Shown here in pieces: positions 24,894-33,623 of a stretch of 64,000 nt of DNA. Both the position numbers and the translations under genes were made by a program. The notes under the pieces were generated by a model. That model did not search any database and was not told where the DNA came from. It worked only from the letters and a program-made list of their open reading frames with translations. Every line of letters begins with the position of its first letter. Within the stretch, counting starts at the first letter, position 1. Source of the stretch: Peribacillus sp. ACCC06369 (GTDB taxonomy: Bacteria; Bacillota; Bacilli; Bacillales; DSM-1321); NCBI RefSeq assembly GCF_030348945.1, contig NZ_JAUCEN010000002.1, forward strand, positions 2,852,001-2,916,000. The letters run 5' to 3'.

Positions 24894-27290
24894 TCATTGT
24901 ACAGTTGCATCTTCCTGTTTTTCATTTAATACGCCGTTCAATTTTTTATACCGGAAAATAAAGTACGTGAGTGATAATAATAATGCCACAACAAGGAATA
25001 TGGCCAATATGCTAAGATTATGCCACATGAAGCTATAATCTCCTGTTGAGATGACTGCTCGGAAAGCATTAATCGAATAAGTCATCGGTAAGAATGGTGT
25101 GAACCCTTGCAGGAAGCCAGGAACCAATTCATTCGGGAATGTTCCGCCACTGCTGGTCAGTTGAAGAATCAAAATTAATAATGCTATGAACCGGCCAGGA
25201 TTATCAAAGGCTGAACCCAGGAACTGGATGATAGCCATGAATGTGCAGCTAGCAAGAATGCTTACTGCAAAAAACAGCGGCAGGCTCGTAACATCAATTC
25301 CAAGTCCTAAAATTAAAATCGAGTCCACCAATACGGCTTGAAAGATTCCTATGAGGGCCATGACGCTGTATTTACTAATAAACCAGCTAAATCCACTTGC
25401 AGGCTTAACAGCAGGATCTCTTAACGGGAATATGATCGTCAGAACGATAGCCCCGATATATAAACTCAATGAAATTAAATATGGTGCAAAACTAGTGCCA
25501 TAGTTCGGTACATTATTTATTGGCAATTTATCCACTTTAACTGGACTTGCGAACATGTCATATACTTCTTCATTTGATTTTATGTTACCAGCTTCGTTTG
25601 CCCCATCCTTCAATTCGTCATGTAATTCTTCAGATCCATCTGAAAGTTTGGCAATTCCATCTTGTAACTTGATAGCTCCATTGGCCAGTTCTCCCATACC
25701 ACTAGTAAGGCTGGATGAACCTTCTTTCAACTTATCCGTTCCTGTAACTAGACCTTTAGAACCGTCCGAAAGCTGTGAGGTTCCACTTGATAATTGCTTG
25801 GAACCATCTTCAAGTTGATCAAGTCCGCTTACCAAGTTGTTGCTGCCTTCGGTTAACTGACCAAGCCCACTCTGTGCTGAATCTATACTATCGCCAAACG
25901 TCGTCAATCCAGAAACCAATTGACCTTGACCATTTTTCAGTTCATTCGCTCCATTGGCAAGTTTATCCTGAGCTTGCTTCAATTGAGTAAAACCACCGCT
26001 TAGCGCACTTGAGCCTTCACCTAACTGATTTGCGCCATCACTAAGACTGTTTGAGCCCTTAGCAATTTCGGATGCACTGGCTGATAGTTTCCCTACTCCT
26101 TCAGAAACTCCTTTACTGCCTTCGCTTATGCGGGTTAGAGAAGCAATCACTCCATCCAAACGCGCTTTCTCGCCAGGATCATCAGTAGCTTCGGATTGTT
26201 GTTTCAATCCGGAAATAACTTCTTCCAAACCTGCTGAAACTTCAGAAGCCCCCACTTTCGCTTCGCTCGATGCTGCACTCCATTCAGACAATGAACCTGA
26301 CAGCTGATCAGCACCAGCGGCCACGCCATTTGCCCCCTCTGTCAAAGCGGGCAGCTTTTCTTCTATTTGATTGAAGCCCTCTAATGACTGCTGCAGTCCA
26401 GATGCCAATTCACCGGTACCCGCTTCAGATTTCTTGGCTCCTTGCAAAAGCTCGGATTGCCCATCTTTCATTTGTCCAACACCAGAGCTAAACTGTTGTA
26501 ACCCTTGATTAAGCTCTTTTGATCCTGCAGCTGCGGAACCTACCCCATTTGAAAAGGTCAATGATTTTTCGGCTAGTTTTTCAAGGTTTTCATGGATTTC
26601 TACAGAACCTGAATGAACGGAATCAATTCCTTCATCCACTTTTTTAGAACCTTCTTTAGCAGAGTTAATCCCATCACCAAGTTCACTTGATCCGTTCTTC
26701 ACTGTATCTGTTCCGTCTTTCAATTCTCCAGCTCCATCACTGGCACTTTTGAGTCCGTCAGCCACTTCGTTCAAATTGTCGAACATTGACTCCGCATAGG
26801 TTTTCGTAACGGCTGACGAAACTTCACCTTTGATTCTCTCCGAAGCTGCGTCACCTATTTTAGTAGATATATAGTTGAACCCTTCATTGGACGTGTAAAT
26901 TAAATCCAGTTTTTCCGGATTGTCCTCTTGTAAGGTCGTTGCATTTTTCGAAAAGTTTTTCGGGATTTCAATTTTCATGTAATAATCTTGATTTTTCAGA
27001 CCTTCATTGGCTTCCTTTTGACTGACGAAATGCCAATCGAAATCCTTTTTCTCCTTTAACTCCTTGACTAAGTCTTTTCCTATTGTAAGTTCCGATTCAT
27101 TGAACTCGGCACCTTCATCCATATTGACAATGGCAACTGGCAATTGGTCCACCTTACCGTATGGATCCCAAAATGCCCAAAGGAACGTGCCGCTGTATAA
27201 CAAGGGAATCATTATGATCCCGATTATGGAAATGAGTATCATAGGATGTTTTATAATGGCTAAAAATTCACCCTTTAAAGATTTTAACAC
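24894..27290 (-). CDS. YhgE/Pip domain membrane protein
   Basis: A protein of about 798 residues with one N-terminal membrane span (IIKHPMILISIIGIIMIPLLYSGTFLWAFWDP), an extracytoplasmic YhgE domain, a very long low-complexity heptad/11-mer region (about residues 165-590, repeats of the type LxxGxxxLxxGSxxLxxG), and a C-terminal ABC-2-like membrane domain with about five or six spans. This is the YhgE/Pip (phage infection protein) family; relatives are phage receptors in lactococci and neighbours of type VII secretion. The start is taken as GTG 27290, 11 nt after GGAGG; a TTG at 27299 lies only 2 nt after it. The repeat region creates long open frames on the opposite strand that are not genes. 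Confidence 0.88.
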   Translation of the reverse strand: MLKSLKGEFLAIIKHPMILISIIGIIMIPLLYSGTFLWAFWDPYGKVDQLPVAIVNMDEGAEFNESELTIGKDLVKELKEKKDFDWHFVSQKEANEGLKNQDYYMKIEIPKNFSKNATTLQEDNPEKLDLIYTSNEGFNYISTKIGDAASERIKGEVSSAVTKTYAESMFDNLNEVADGLKSASDGAGELKDGTDTVKNGSSELGDGINSAKEGSKKVDEGIDSVHSGSVEIHENLEKLAEKSLTFSNGVGSAAAGSKELNQGLQQFSSGVGQMKDGQSELLQGAKKSEAGTGELASGLQQSLEGFNQIEEKLPALTEGANGVAAGADQLSGSLSEWSAASSEAKVGASEVSAGLEEVISGLKQQSEATDDPGEKARLDGVIASLTRISEGSKGVSEGVGKLSASASEIAKGSNSLSDGANQLGEGSSALSGGFTQLKQAQDKLANGANELKNGQGQLVSGLTTFGDSIDSAQSGLGQLTEGSNNLVSGLDQLEDGSKQLSSGTSQLSDGSKGLVTGTDKLKEGSSSLTSGMGELANGAIKLQDGIAKLSDGSEELHDELKDGANEAGNIKSNEEVYDMFASPVKVDKLPINNVPNYGTSFAPYLISLSLYIGAIVLTIIFPLRDPAVKPASGFSWFISKYSVMALIGIFQAVLVDSILILGLGIDVTSLPLFFAVSILASCTFMAIIQFLGSAFDNPGRFIALLILILQLTSSGGTFPNELVPGFLQGFTPFLPMTYSINAFRAVISTGDYSFMWHNLSILAIFLVVALLLSLTYFIFRYKKLNGVLNEKQEDATVQ

Positions 27291-27435
27291 GCCTACCAAG
27301 TCCTCCTTTACGACGAATATGCCGTTTATTTAATCTATTTCAGTGAAAAACGGATTGAAGAATACATAATTAAGTCAATTGCTTCTGCAATATATATTTA
27401 TCATCCTTTATCTATATATTACGTTCAAAACAAAA

Positions 27436-27469
27436 AATGACTAATGACTATATCGTTCATTCGGTCATT
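27436..27469. promoter_or_regulatory. Possible TetR-type operator upstream of the yhgE-like gene
   Basis: AATGAC (27443-27448, also at 27436-27441) faces GTCATT (27464-27469) with 15 bp between, about 150 bp before the yhgE-like start. In B. subtilis yhgE has a TetR neighbour (YhgD); no tetR gene is present here, so the site is speculative. Confidence 0.3.
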
Positions 27470-27623
27470 ATCACGAAAATAATATAACATTTATCCATCT
27501 TTTTATCAATATTTTTTCACTGTCTTACATCCTAAATTCACTATTTTTCTTTATATATCCTATACACATTGCATTTATGGCTGAATAATTCTTTTATCAT
27601 CAGCTGAAAAATTAGCCCTGATA

Positions 27624-27671
27624 TTTCACACAAAAAAAGGCATCCATTATGGACACCTTTTTTGTGTGAAA
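27624..27671. terminator. Terminator after the nitronate monooxygenase gene
   Basis: TTCACACAAAAAA-GG (from 27625) pairs with CC-TTTTTTGTGTGAA (to 27671) around a TCC/GGA inner stem. A-run and T-run make it bidirectional; it ends the leftward gene at 27711. Confidence 0.8.
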
Positions 27672-27695
27672 ATAAGCTATATTCGCATAATTAAA

Positions 27696-27709
27696 TGAAG
27701 CGCTTTCAT
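27696..27709. promoter_or_regulatory. Candidate cre (CcpA) site
   Basis: TGAAGCGCTTTCAT closely fits the catabolite-responsive element consensus, centred on GCGC. It sits immediately after the stop codon of the monooxygenase gene, 400 bp before the yhgE-like gene, so what it would control is unclear. Confidence 0.4.
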
Positions 27710-27710
27710 A

Positions 27711-28709
27711 TCATTTTGATATGATGCCTTTTAATTTTTCCGCCTGCCCAGTCAATTTCTCTAAGGATTCCTGATACTCTTTTTCTAATTGTTTTATGAT
27801 GCCGGCAGCGGTATCTATTTTTTTAATCGCCCCTACACCATGACCTGCTGACCAAATATCGCGCCACGCTTTAGAGTCAGATGATTTGGACATGCTGTCA
27901 AAGTCGACTTTTTCTTTTTTTGCTAATTGTTTTGGGTCCATGCCTTGCTTTCTGATGCTCGGTTTCAGCATATTGCAATTAACGCCTGAAAATGCATCAG
28001 TCAAGATGATGTCATCATGATCAGAATCGACAAGCATTTCACGATATTCATCATTTGCCCTGCTCTCTTTTGCCACGATAAAACGTGTTCCCATATAAGC
28101 CAGATCTGCTCCTGCAGCCTGAGCCGCCAAAATACTGTGACCAGTACTAATTGATCCTGCAAGCAAAATGATTCCGTCCCAGAATGTCCTTACGCTGTCA
28201 ACGAAAGCAAAACTATTTATCTCACCCGCATGACCGCCGGCTCCCGCAGCAACTAAGATCAATCCATCCACACCTGACTCGGCAGCTTTTTTTGCAAATT
28301 CCACAGAGCTGACATCCGAAAAGACCAAACCGCCATAGCTATGTACCACATCCACCACATGTTTTGGTGAACCTAATGATGTAATGACAATGGGAGGCTG
28401 ATGTTTTTTGACCAGTTCCAATTCTTCATCAAGACGGCTATAAGTACGGTGGACAACCATATTCATTGCCCATGGAGCAATCTTTGAGCCTGGTTCTTTC
28501 TCCCCTGCTGCATTCAATGTGTCGTTTATGTCACCCATCCATTGATCCAGTACCTCTATTGGCCGCGCGTTCGGCGCTGGAAAAGAGCCAATCACCCCAT
28601 TCAAACAGCATTCTTTCACTAACTCAGGACCGGATATTAAAAACATAGGTGCTGAGATAACTGGTAAAGATAATTGATTCCACCAATGTTCAGGCAAACT
28701 TCTTCTCAT
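27711..28709 (-). CDS. Nitronate monooxygenase family FMN oxidoreductase
   Basis: A 332-residue TIM-barrel flavoprotein of the 2-nitropropane dioxygenase/nitronate monooxygenase family, which oxidises alkyl nitronates such as propionate 3-nitronate to carbonyl compounds with FMN and O2. Family segments seen: PVISAPMFLISGPELV, ILVAAGAGGHAGE (phosphate-binding loop near residue 155, with the His equivalent to the catalytic base), and AGADLAYMGTRF. The last 35 residues form a Lys/Glu-rich helix. The start is the ATG at 28709. Single gene; a role in flavin-dependent enone or nitro-toxin detoxification is also possible. Confidence 0.88.
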   Translation of the reverse strand: MRRSLPEHWWNQLSLPVISAPMFLISGPELVKECCLNGVIGSFPAPNARPIEVLDQWMGDINDTLNAAGEKEPGSKIAPWAMNMVVHRTYSRLDEELELVKKHQPPIVITSLGSPKHVVDVVHSYGGLVFSDVSSVEFAKKAAESGVDGLILVAAGAGGHAGEINSFAFVDSVRTFWDGIILLAGSISTGHSILAAQAAGADLAYMGTRFIVAKESRANDEYREMLVDSDHDDIILTDAFSGVNCNMLKPSIRKQGMDPKQLAKKEKVDFDSMSKSSDSKAWRDIWSAGHGVGAIKKIDTAAGIIKQLEKEYQESLEKLTGQAEKLKGIISK

Positions 28710-28836
28710 CTATGAAACCTCCCATTTTTAATATATTACCAAAATATAACACTACAAGATAATCATACTTCTAAAATACACAATTTTCAAGAAATTAATT
28801 CAGGAGCTGAACTTCATCATCATGCAAGCCATTTCA

Positions 28837-28872
28837 TAAAAAACTGTATATGGAAAAGGGCCCATATACAGT
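28837..28872 (-). terminator. Terminator of the HAD phosphatase gene
   Basis: ACTGTATATGG (28843-28853) pairs with CCATATACAGT (28862-28872); leftward the stem is followed by six T. It begins 7 bp after the gene's stop codon. Confidence 0.85.
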
Positions 28873-28878
28873 ATCGAT

Positions 28879-29622
28879 TCAATTTGAAAGCACCCATTTA
28901 CGAATGGCTTTAGCCACACCGTCTTCTTCGTTGGTTGCTGTCATCCAATCTGCTTTTTCTTTCACAATTTCTTGGGCATTTCCCATTGCCACTCCCACTT
29001 TTGCTTCAGAAATCATGGCAAGGTCATTAAGGCTGTCTCCTACCGCCATAACATTATCCATAGTAATATCGAGGAATGAACATACAAGCTTTATCGCTTT
29101 CGCTTTATTGACTCCCATGGCATTCACTTCAATATTCGTTGGGCTTGAATTGCTTATTTCAAAAGTTCCTTTTGATAACAGTTCATCCATGATGATTTTG
29201 CGGATGCCTTCATCATTTGTATCAAAACCGAATTTAAGCCACTGCGAATCATGGATTTTTTCAGGCATTTCAGCTCTGTAAATATTATCGCAACTAATTG
29301 CCCAAAAATGCGTACCATGTTTTTGGCTTAATTCCCACATCCACTGTATGGACTCACTATCGACGATATTCCTTTCCACCAGTTTTCCTTGATTATCGTA
29401 AATTTCGCTTCCGTTTACCGTAATGAGGTATGATTGGAGTTCCATTGACTTGGCAAAATCACTGCATGTAGCATAGGATCTTCCCGTGCTCAATACAACA
29501 AAAACCCCTTGATTTTCGGCTTCTTTAATCGCTCTCCTATTTTCTTCGGATATTTCTCCTGCAATATTTAGAAGAGTGCCATCCATGTCAAGTGCAACTA
29601 ATTTAATATCAGGTTTCTTCAT
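28879..29622 (-). CDS. Cof-type HAD-IIB family phosphatase
   Basis: A 247-residue haloacid dehalogenase-like hydrolase. Motif I is VALDMDGTLLN (residues 8-18, nucleophile Asp10), motif II VLSTGRSYA, motif III Lys near KAKAIKLV, motif IV AVGDSLNDLAMI. The cap between motifs II and III is the C2B type of the Cof/YcsE group, which dephosphorylates sugar phosphates, pyridoxal phosphate or flavin precursors. GGAAGGGTGA precedes the ATG. Monocistronic; the substrate cannot be told. Confidence 0.9.
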   Translation of the reverse strand: MKKPDIKLVALDMDGTLLNIAGEISEENRRAIKEAENQGVFVVLSTGRSYATCSDFAKSMELQSYLITVNGSEIYDNQGKLVERNIVDSESIQWMWELSQKHGTHFWAISCDNIYRAEMPEKIHDSQWLKFGFDTNDEGIRKIIMDELLSKGTFEISNSSPTNIEVNAMGVNKAKAIKLVCSFLDITMDNVMAVGDSLNDLAMISEAKVGVAMGNAQEIVKEKADWMTATNEEDGVAKAIRKWVLSN

Positions 29623-29808
29623 TCTTATTCACCCTTCCTTAATCCTTCTTATGTAACTATGTCCATGATAGCTTATTTTGCATGCACATGGAAAGAACGT
29701 GAAGTATTGAACAAGCATTACCATGGAGGTTGTGATTTTTCCATTTCCAATTGTAAAATAGGTATTGATGTTTTTATGAATTAGTATATGGAAATGAATG
29801 TCGTGAAA

Positions 29809-29836
29809 CAAGGTCACATCATTTTTTGTGACCTTG
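29809..29836. repeat. Perfect inverted repeat in a spacer
   Basis: CAAGGTCAC (29809-29817) and GTGACCTTG (29828-29836) form a 9-bp stem with a 10-nt loop between the HAD and CDF genes, lacking a T-run after it. It may be a terminator relic or an operator. Confidence 0.45.
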
Positions 29837-29912
29837 AGCATCAATCCGGATTCGATTAAATATAAATTTATCCTTATCCGAACACTTTGTATTCTAGAAC
29901 TCTAAACATTCT

Positions 29913-30908
29913 CTACTTCCCATCTTTTTCCATTTCATTCAATTCTTTTTTAATCTGACCTTCCCATTTTGGAATACCGTCATTTTCATCAAATTCTATG
30001 ATGACATCCGTGACTCCTCTTTCCTTGAATATCTCATTAAACAGGCGATCTTTGATGTCATCAGCCTGGGCGATTGAAATATGGGGATCAAGTTCCACTT
30101 CAAGTTCAACATGAAAGTCCTCCCCTTCTTTTATTACGGCCAGTTTCTGTATATCCCTTACATCTGGGTCACCCATGACCATAGAACCAATCTTTTGACG
30201 CATTTCTATATCCGCTTCCCCAAGAGCGCCTGCAGCATTATCAAGGAAAACCCTTCCAACCACATAGAACATACCGAGACCAATCATGACAGAAGCAACA
30301 CCTTCCGCTTGAATGAAGGGCGTGAAGTTTGCTAATAAGATGGCAATTATCGCAAGCACTCCACCTCCAGTTGCTACCATATCTTCCATGAATACTAATT
30401 TCGTCGCTGGTTTTGCTCTTTTTAAACCAGCAAAACTCTTAAAAATGACGGCTGTACCTTTAGCTTCGATTCCAGTCTCATGCACCACTTCTTTCATCGC
30501 TTTAAATAAAACATATGATTCCAACACAACAGCTAACGAAAGAACGGACAAGTTAATAATGATTCCAGTTGATTCTACTGGGTGCAATATGTGATGAAAC
30601 CCTTCTTTAATGGTTTCATAAGACATGATCCCGACAACCAAAACCGCCCCTAATAAAACGAGGTTAACCAAACGCCCAAAGCCATCAGGGAATCGATCAG
30701 TTGGTGACTTTTTACTAAGTGCAGAACCGATGAAGACAAAAAACTGATTCGCAGCATCTCCCAAAGTATGTAAGGTTTCAGCGAACATAGCGACATTTCC
30801 TGTCATGAAATAAGCAATTCCCTTTAGCACAGCGATGATACTATTCACACATGCAGCAATGAACGCCGATTTATTACCTTGTTTTAATAAACGGAATAAT
30901 TCTTTCAT
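29913..30908 (-). CDS. Cation diffusion facilitator (CDF) transporter
   Basis: A 331-residue CDF-family divalent metal exporter with six predicted spans and a cytoplasmic C-terminal domain (about 235-330). The second-helix metal site is His47-x3-Asp51 (HTLGD). In helix five the usual HxxxD is replaced by Glu175-Asp176-x2-Ala179 (FMEDMVATGG), as in the ZnT9-like branch, so metal preference or transport activity may differ from ordinary zinc exporters. The start ATG 30908 follows GGGGGG. A 16-bp inverted repeat lies 50-180 bp upstream. Confidence 0.88.
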   Translation of the reverse strand: MKELFRLLKQGNKSAFIAACVNSIIAVLKGIAYFMTGNVAMFAETLHTLGDAANQFFVFIGSALSKKSPTDRFPDGFGRLVNLVLLGAVLVVGIMSYETIKEGFHHILHPVESTGIIINLSVLSLAVVLESYVLFKAMKEVVHETGIEAKGTAVIFKSFAGLKRAKPATKLVFMEDMVATGGGVLAIIAILLANFTPFIQAEGVASVMIGLGMFYVVGRVFLDNAAGALGEADIEMRQKIGSMVMGDPDVRDIQKLAVIKEGEDFHVELEVELDPHISIAQADDIKDRLFNEIFKERGVTDVIIEFDENDGIPKWEGQIKKELNEMEKDGK

Positions 30909-30960
30909 ATTAATGCCCCCCCTTATCTTTAAATAAATCCATTATCTTAGTGTATTATCC

Positions 30961-31084
30961 CCAACACTGGAATATATGAAACCACTAAAGGGAAAAACTC
31001 CAAACTAAACGAATTCAGAATAACTGGCATTACTATGTTTTTTATATGTTGTATCTCCCACACACGATTATATTCCAGTGTTGG
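30961..31084. repeat. 16-bp perfect inverted repeat enclosing 92 bp
   Basis: CCAACACTGGAATATA (30961-30976) recurs exactly inverted at 31069-31084. The pair stands between the CDF start codon and the terminator of the next gene. The enclosed 92 bp are AT-rich without a coding frame. It could be a small mobile-element scar, a pair of operators for a looping regulator, or a long stem. Confidence 0.6.
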
Positions 31085-31162
31085 ACGCATAAATTCTAAT
31101 AAGGTCACAAAAAACTCATTCTTTTTATTCGGAACTGATTAATGCGATTTGAGATCCTTACA

Positions 31163-31197
31163 AAAAAAGGGAGTAAGCAGTTGCTTACTCCCTTTTT
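31163..31197. terminator. Terminator overlapping the end of the 31196 gene
   Basis: GGGAGTAAGCA (31169-31179) pairs exactly with TGCTTACTCCC (31182-31192), flanked by A-run and T-run, so it works in both directions. Confidence 0.85.
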
Positions 31198-31954
31198 AAG
31201 CTTCCATCCCCTTTTTCACTAACTTAGATGGATTATTTACTTTATATCGTATTTCTTTATTGTATTTTTTATCGACCACTTTTCCATCAAATTCGATTTC
31301 GTCCCCTTCTTCGAGCTCAGCTTTTTTTAATGTCTTGCTATATCCACACCAAGCATCACCGATTGTCAGTTCAGGTTCCGTTGTCACCTTGACATTCTCC
31401 AAGAGTATGACTTCATCTTCTTCACCAGTGAAATGGTTCATTTTCGCCGTGAACTCCTTGACAGTTGCGGTGAAATGCACTTTTTCCCCAGGTAAATCCA
31501 ACTTAGGTTTTGCTGTCGCCTTTTTACTTTTGGTTTTTGCTTTTTTTGGTTCTTCACTTAGCTGATCCGATGTTTCCGTAATTGGGGCTTCCATCACCTG
31601 TTCCTCTTCACTTGGAACTGCGGATGTTTCGGAAACCGGTCCGCTCAACAACTCTTTTCCGAAACTGGAGCTTTGCATTTCCTTTAAATAGGAAGGGTTA
31701 ATGCAACTAAGCTTTCCATTCTCAAATTCAACGACCACCGTGTCAAGACCGTTTCCATATTGTTCATAACCTGCCAATTTGACTTTCCCTTGAAAACTGC
31801 CGCTTTTATATAATAGTTCTCTTTTAACCGAACGGGCAGTGAATAATTTCCACTCCATTCCTTTAGCGATATAGTCCGTATCATCTAAAAAAGGGATATA
31901 CTCTCCTCTTGGTGCGATATAATGAATCAAATCTTCAGCTGGAGTTTCAGCCAC
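31196..31954 (-). CDS. Uncharacterised protein with OB-like C-terminal domain
   Basis: A 252-residue soluble protein I cannot assign. Residues 1-95 form one domain (AEDLIHYIAPRGEYIPFLDDTDYIAKGMEWKLF...). Residues 105-140 are an acidic linker rich in Glu/Ser/Thr followed by a Lys/Ala stretch (KKAKTKSKKATAKPK). Residues 150-250 look like a small beta-barrel: GEKVHFTATVKEFTA, EVILLENVKV, GDEIEFDGKVVDK, EIRYKVNNPSKL, the pattern of an OB fold. The basic linker and OB-like domain suggest nucleic-acid binding, but this is inference. The GTG at 31954 is chosen because AGGAG lies 8 nt upstream. It stands alone between CDF and permease genes. Confidence 0.7.
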   Translation of the reverse strand: MAETPAEDLIHYIAPRGEYIPFLDDTDYIAKGMEWKLFTARSVKRELLYKSGSFQGKVKLAGYEQYGNGLDTVVVEFENGKLSCINPSYLKEMQSSSFGKELLSGPVSETSAVPSEEEQVMEAPITETSDQLSEEPKKAKTKSKKATAKPKLDLPGEKVHFTATVKEFTAKMNHFTGEEDEVILLENVKVTTEPELTIGDAWCGYSKTLKKAELEEGDEIEFDGKVVDKKYNKEIRYKVNNPSKLVKKGMEA

Positions 31955-32133
31955 AGTCACCACTCCTAATCTTTTCTATAGATTATATTCTAGCAAAGGA
32001 TTTCAAAGTTGCAAATGAATGAGTTTATCATAATTGAATGTCCCCTCTAAAAATCGTTCAGAAGTGATGGCATTCAGAGTTCCGAACATCTTTCAATTCC
32101 CCCCATACAATGAATACCATCTTTTTTAAACTA

Positions 32134-32168
32134 GAAAAAAGGCTGCTCACTAAGAGCAGCACTTTTAT
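32134..32168 (-). terminator. Terminator of the amino acid permease gene
   Basis: GCTGCTC (32142-32148) and GAGCAGC (32154-32160) form the stem; six T follow on the minus strand. Confidence 0.75.
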
Positions 32169-32213
32169 TAGAATAGTCAATCTTTTCTCCTTGGACAAAA
32201 ACGACTACATCCT

Positions 32214-33623
32214 TTACCCTTCTTTAACTTGAATTTTTTTTAGTTTACCGTCTTGTTCAGGAGTCATTACATTTTTCTTATGATAAAACAGAAAGTATGA
32301 CCCTATAACAAGAATCGTGAGAAGGCTTGTAAGAAAGAATTGCAACCGCATGGAATCAATAAATGCTTGAGCAACAAATATAATAAATAATACTGCAATA
32401 GTCGCGTAGGTTAAGTAAGGGAATAGCCACATTTTCACTTTAAGTGTTCCGGGATTTTCTTTTTCAGTCTTTTTCCTCAAATACAGATGAGAAAAAGCGA
32501 TAAATATATACATGATCATAGTGACTCCTCCCGAGCTATTTGCGAGAAAAGCAAACAATTTATCAGGGGAAACAAATTTAAATGTCGTACACACATAAGC
32601 AAAGAAAACACATGCCATTAACGCCCAAATCGGGATTCCCCTCTTATTCACACGGGATAGGATTTTCGGTGCATCACCTTTTTTTGCTAAAGAGTATAAC
32701 ATACGTGAGCTTGTATATAGCCCTGAATTCAAAACAGAAAGCAATGATATGAAGATTACAATATTCATAACTTGACCCGCTGCCGGGAGGCCTGCCATAT
32801 CAAAAACGCTGGCATAGGGGGTTTTCAGTAAATCTTCAGCCCCCTGTGGGATTACGATAACTAAAATAGCCACTGAGCCGACAAAGAAAAGAAGGAGACG
32901 CCATACAACAGCGTTTATGGCTTTAATAATATTTTTTTCAGGGTTTTCAGACTCTCCTGCAGCAATGGCAGCAACCTCACTACCCGATAAAGAGAAGGTA
33001 ATGAATATCACACTAAGGAGGACCGGAAGAAAACCATTTGGAAAAAACCCTCCATTTCCGGTAATGTTGGCAAGTCCTGGTGAATCAAATCCAGGAACAA
33101 ATCCAAAAATCATCGCTGCACCCAGGAATAGGAAGATGACAATGGCTGTCACTTTCATGAAAGCTAACCAGTATTCAAATTCACCATAAGCTTTGACTGA
33201 ATATATATTCGTAACCATCATTAAAATAGGGAAAGAAAGACTAGCAGCCCACATGGGTATGGCAGGAAACCAATCATGAACCATAGTACCCAATAAAGTT
33301 GTTTCTATAGCAATAATGATAACCCAGTTGAACCAGTACAACCAGCCAATCGTATATCCGGCCCAAGGGCCCATTGCCTGATGTGCATATGTTGAAAAGG
33401 ATCCGCTATCAGGGTTCACCACAGCCATTTCACCCAGCATGCGCATGATGAGCACGATCATCAATCCTGCGATTATATACGATATAATAGCACCAGGTCC
33501 TGCTGAACCTATTATTGTTCCGCTTCCGATAAATAGTCCTGCCCCAATGACCCCTCCAATAGAAATCATTGTGACATGCCTGGTCTTGAGACCATGTTTC
33601 AGTTCATTTGTTTGAAAAGCCAC
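32214..33623 (-). CDS. Amino acid permease, AAT/GabP-like APC family
   Basis: A permease of about 469 residues with twelve hydrophobic segments. The APC signature is at the start: LKTRHVTMISIGGVIGAGLFIGSG, followed by AGPGAIISYIIAGLMIVLIMRMLGEMAV and SFSTYAHQAMGPWAGYTIGWLYW, typical of the amino acid transporter (AAT) subfamily that includes GabP, RocC and AroP-like carriers. It imports an amino acid with protons. The likely start is GTG 33623, behind GGTGA; an in-frame ATG at 33635 overlaps that site. Monocistronic, with a long spacer upstream. Substrate not determinable. Confidence 0.88.
   Translation of the reverse strand: MAFQTNELKHGLKTRHVTMISIGGVIGAGLFIGSGTIIGSAGPGAIISYIIAGLMIVLIMRMLGEMAVVNPDSGSFSTYAHQAMGPWAGYTIGWLYWFNWVIIIAIETTLLGTMVHDWFPAIPMWAASLSFPILMMVTNIYSVKAYGEFEYWLAFMKVTAIVIFLFLGAAMIFGFVPGFDSPGLANITGNGGFFPNGFLPVLLSVIFITFSLSGSEVAAIAAGESENPEKNIIKAINAVVWRLLLFFVGSVAILVIVIPQGAEDLLKTPYASVFDMAGLPAAGQVMNIVIFISLLSVLNSGLYTSSRMLYSLAKKGDAPKILSRVNKRGIPIWALMACVFFAYVCTTFKFVSPDKLFAFLANSSGGVTMIMYIFIAFSHLYLRKKTEKENPGTLKVKMWLFPYLTYATIAVLFIIFVAQAFIDSMRLQFFLTSLLTILVIGSYFLFYHKKNVMTPEQDGKLKKIQVKEG

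Noticed and set aside
25555..25990. Open frames on the plus strand inside the yhgE-like gene
   Set aside because: They mirror the periodic Gly/Ser/Leu repeat region of the membrane protein on the other strand, lack ribosome binding sites, and resemble no family.
29629..29844. 71-codon leftward frame next to the HAD gene
   Set aside because: Contains the palindrome at 29809, has low-complexity composition and no family resemblance.
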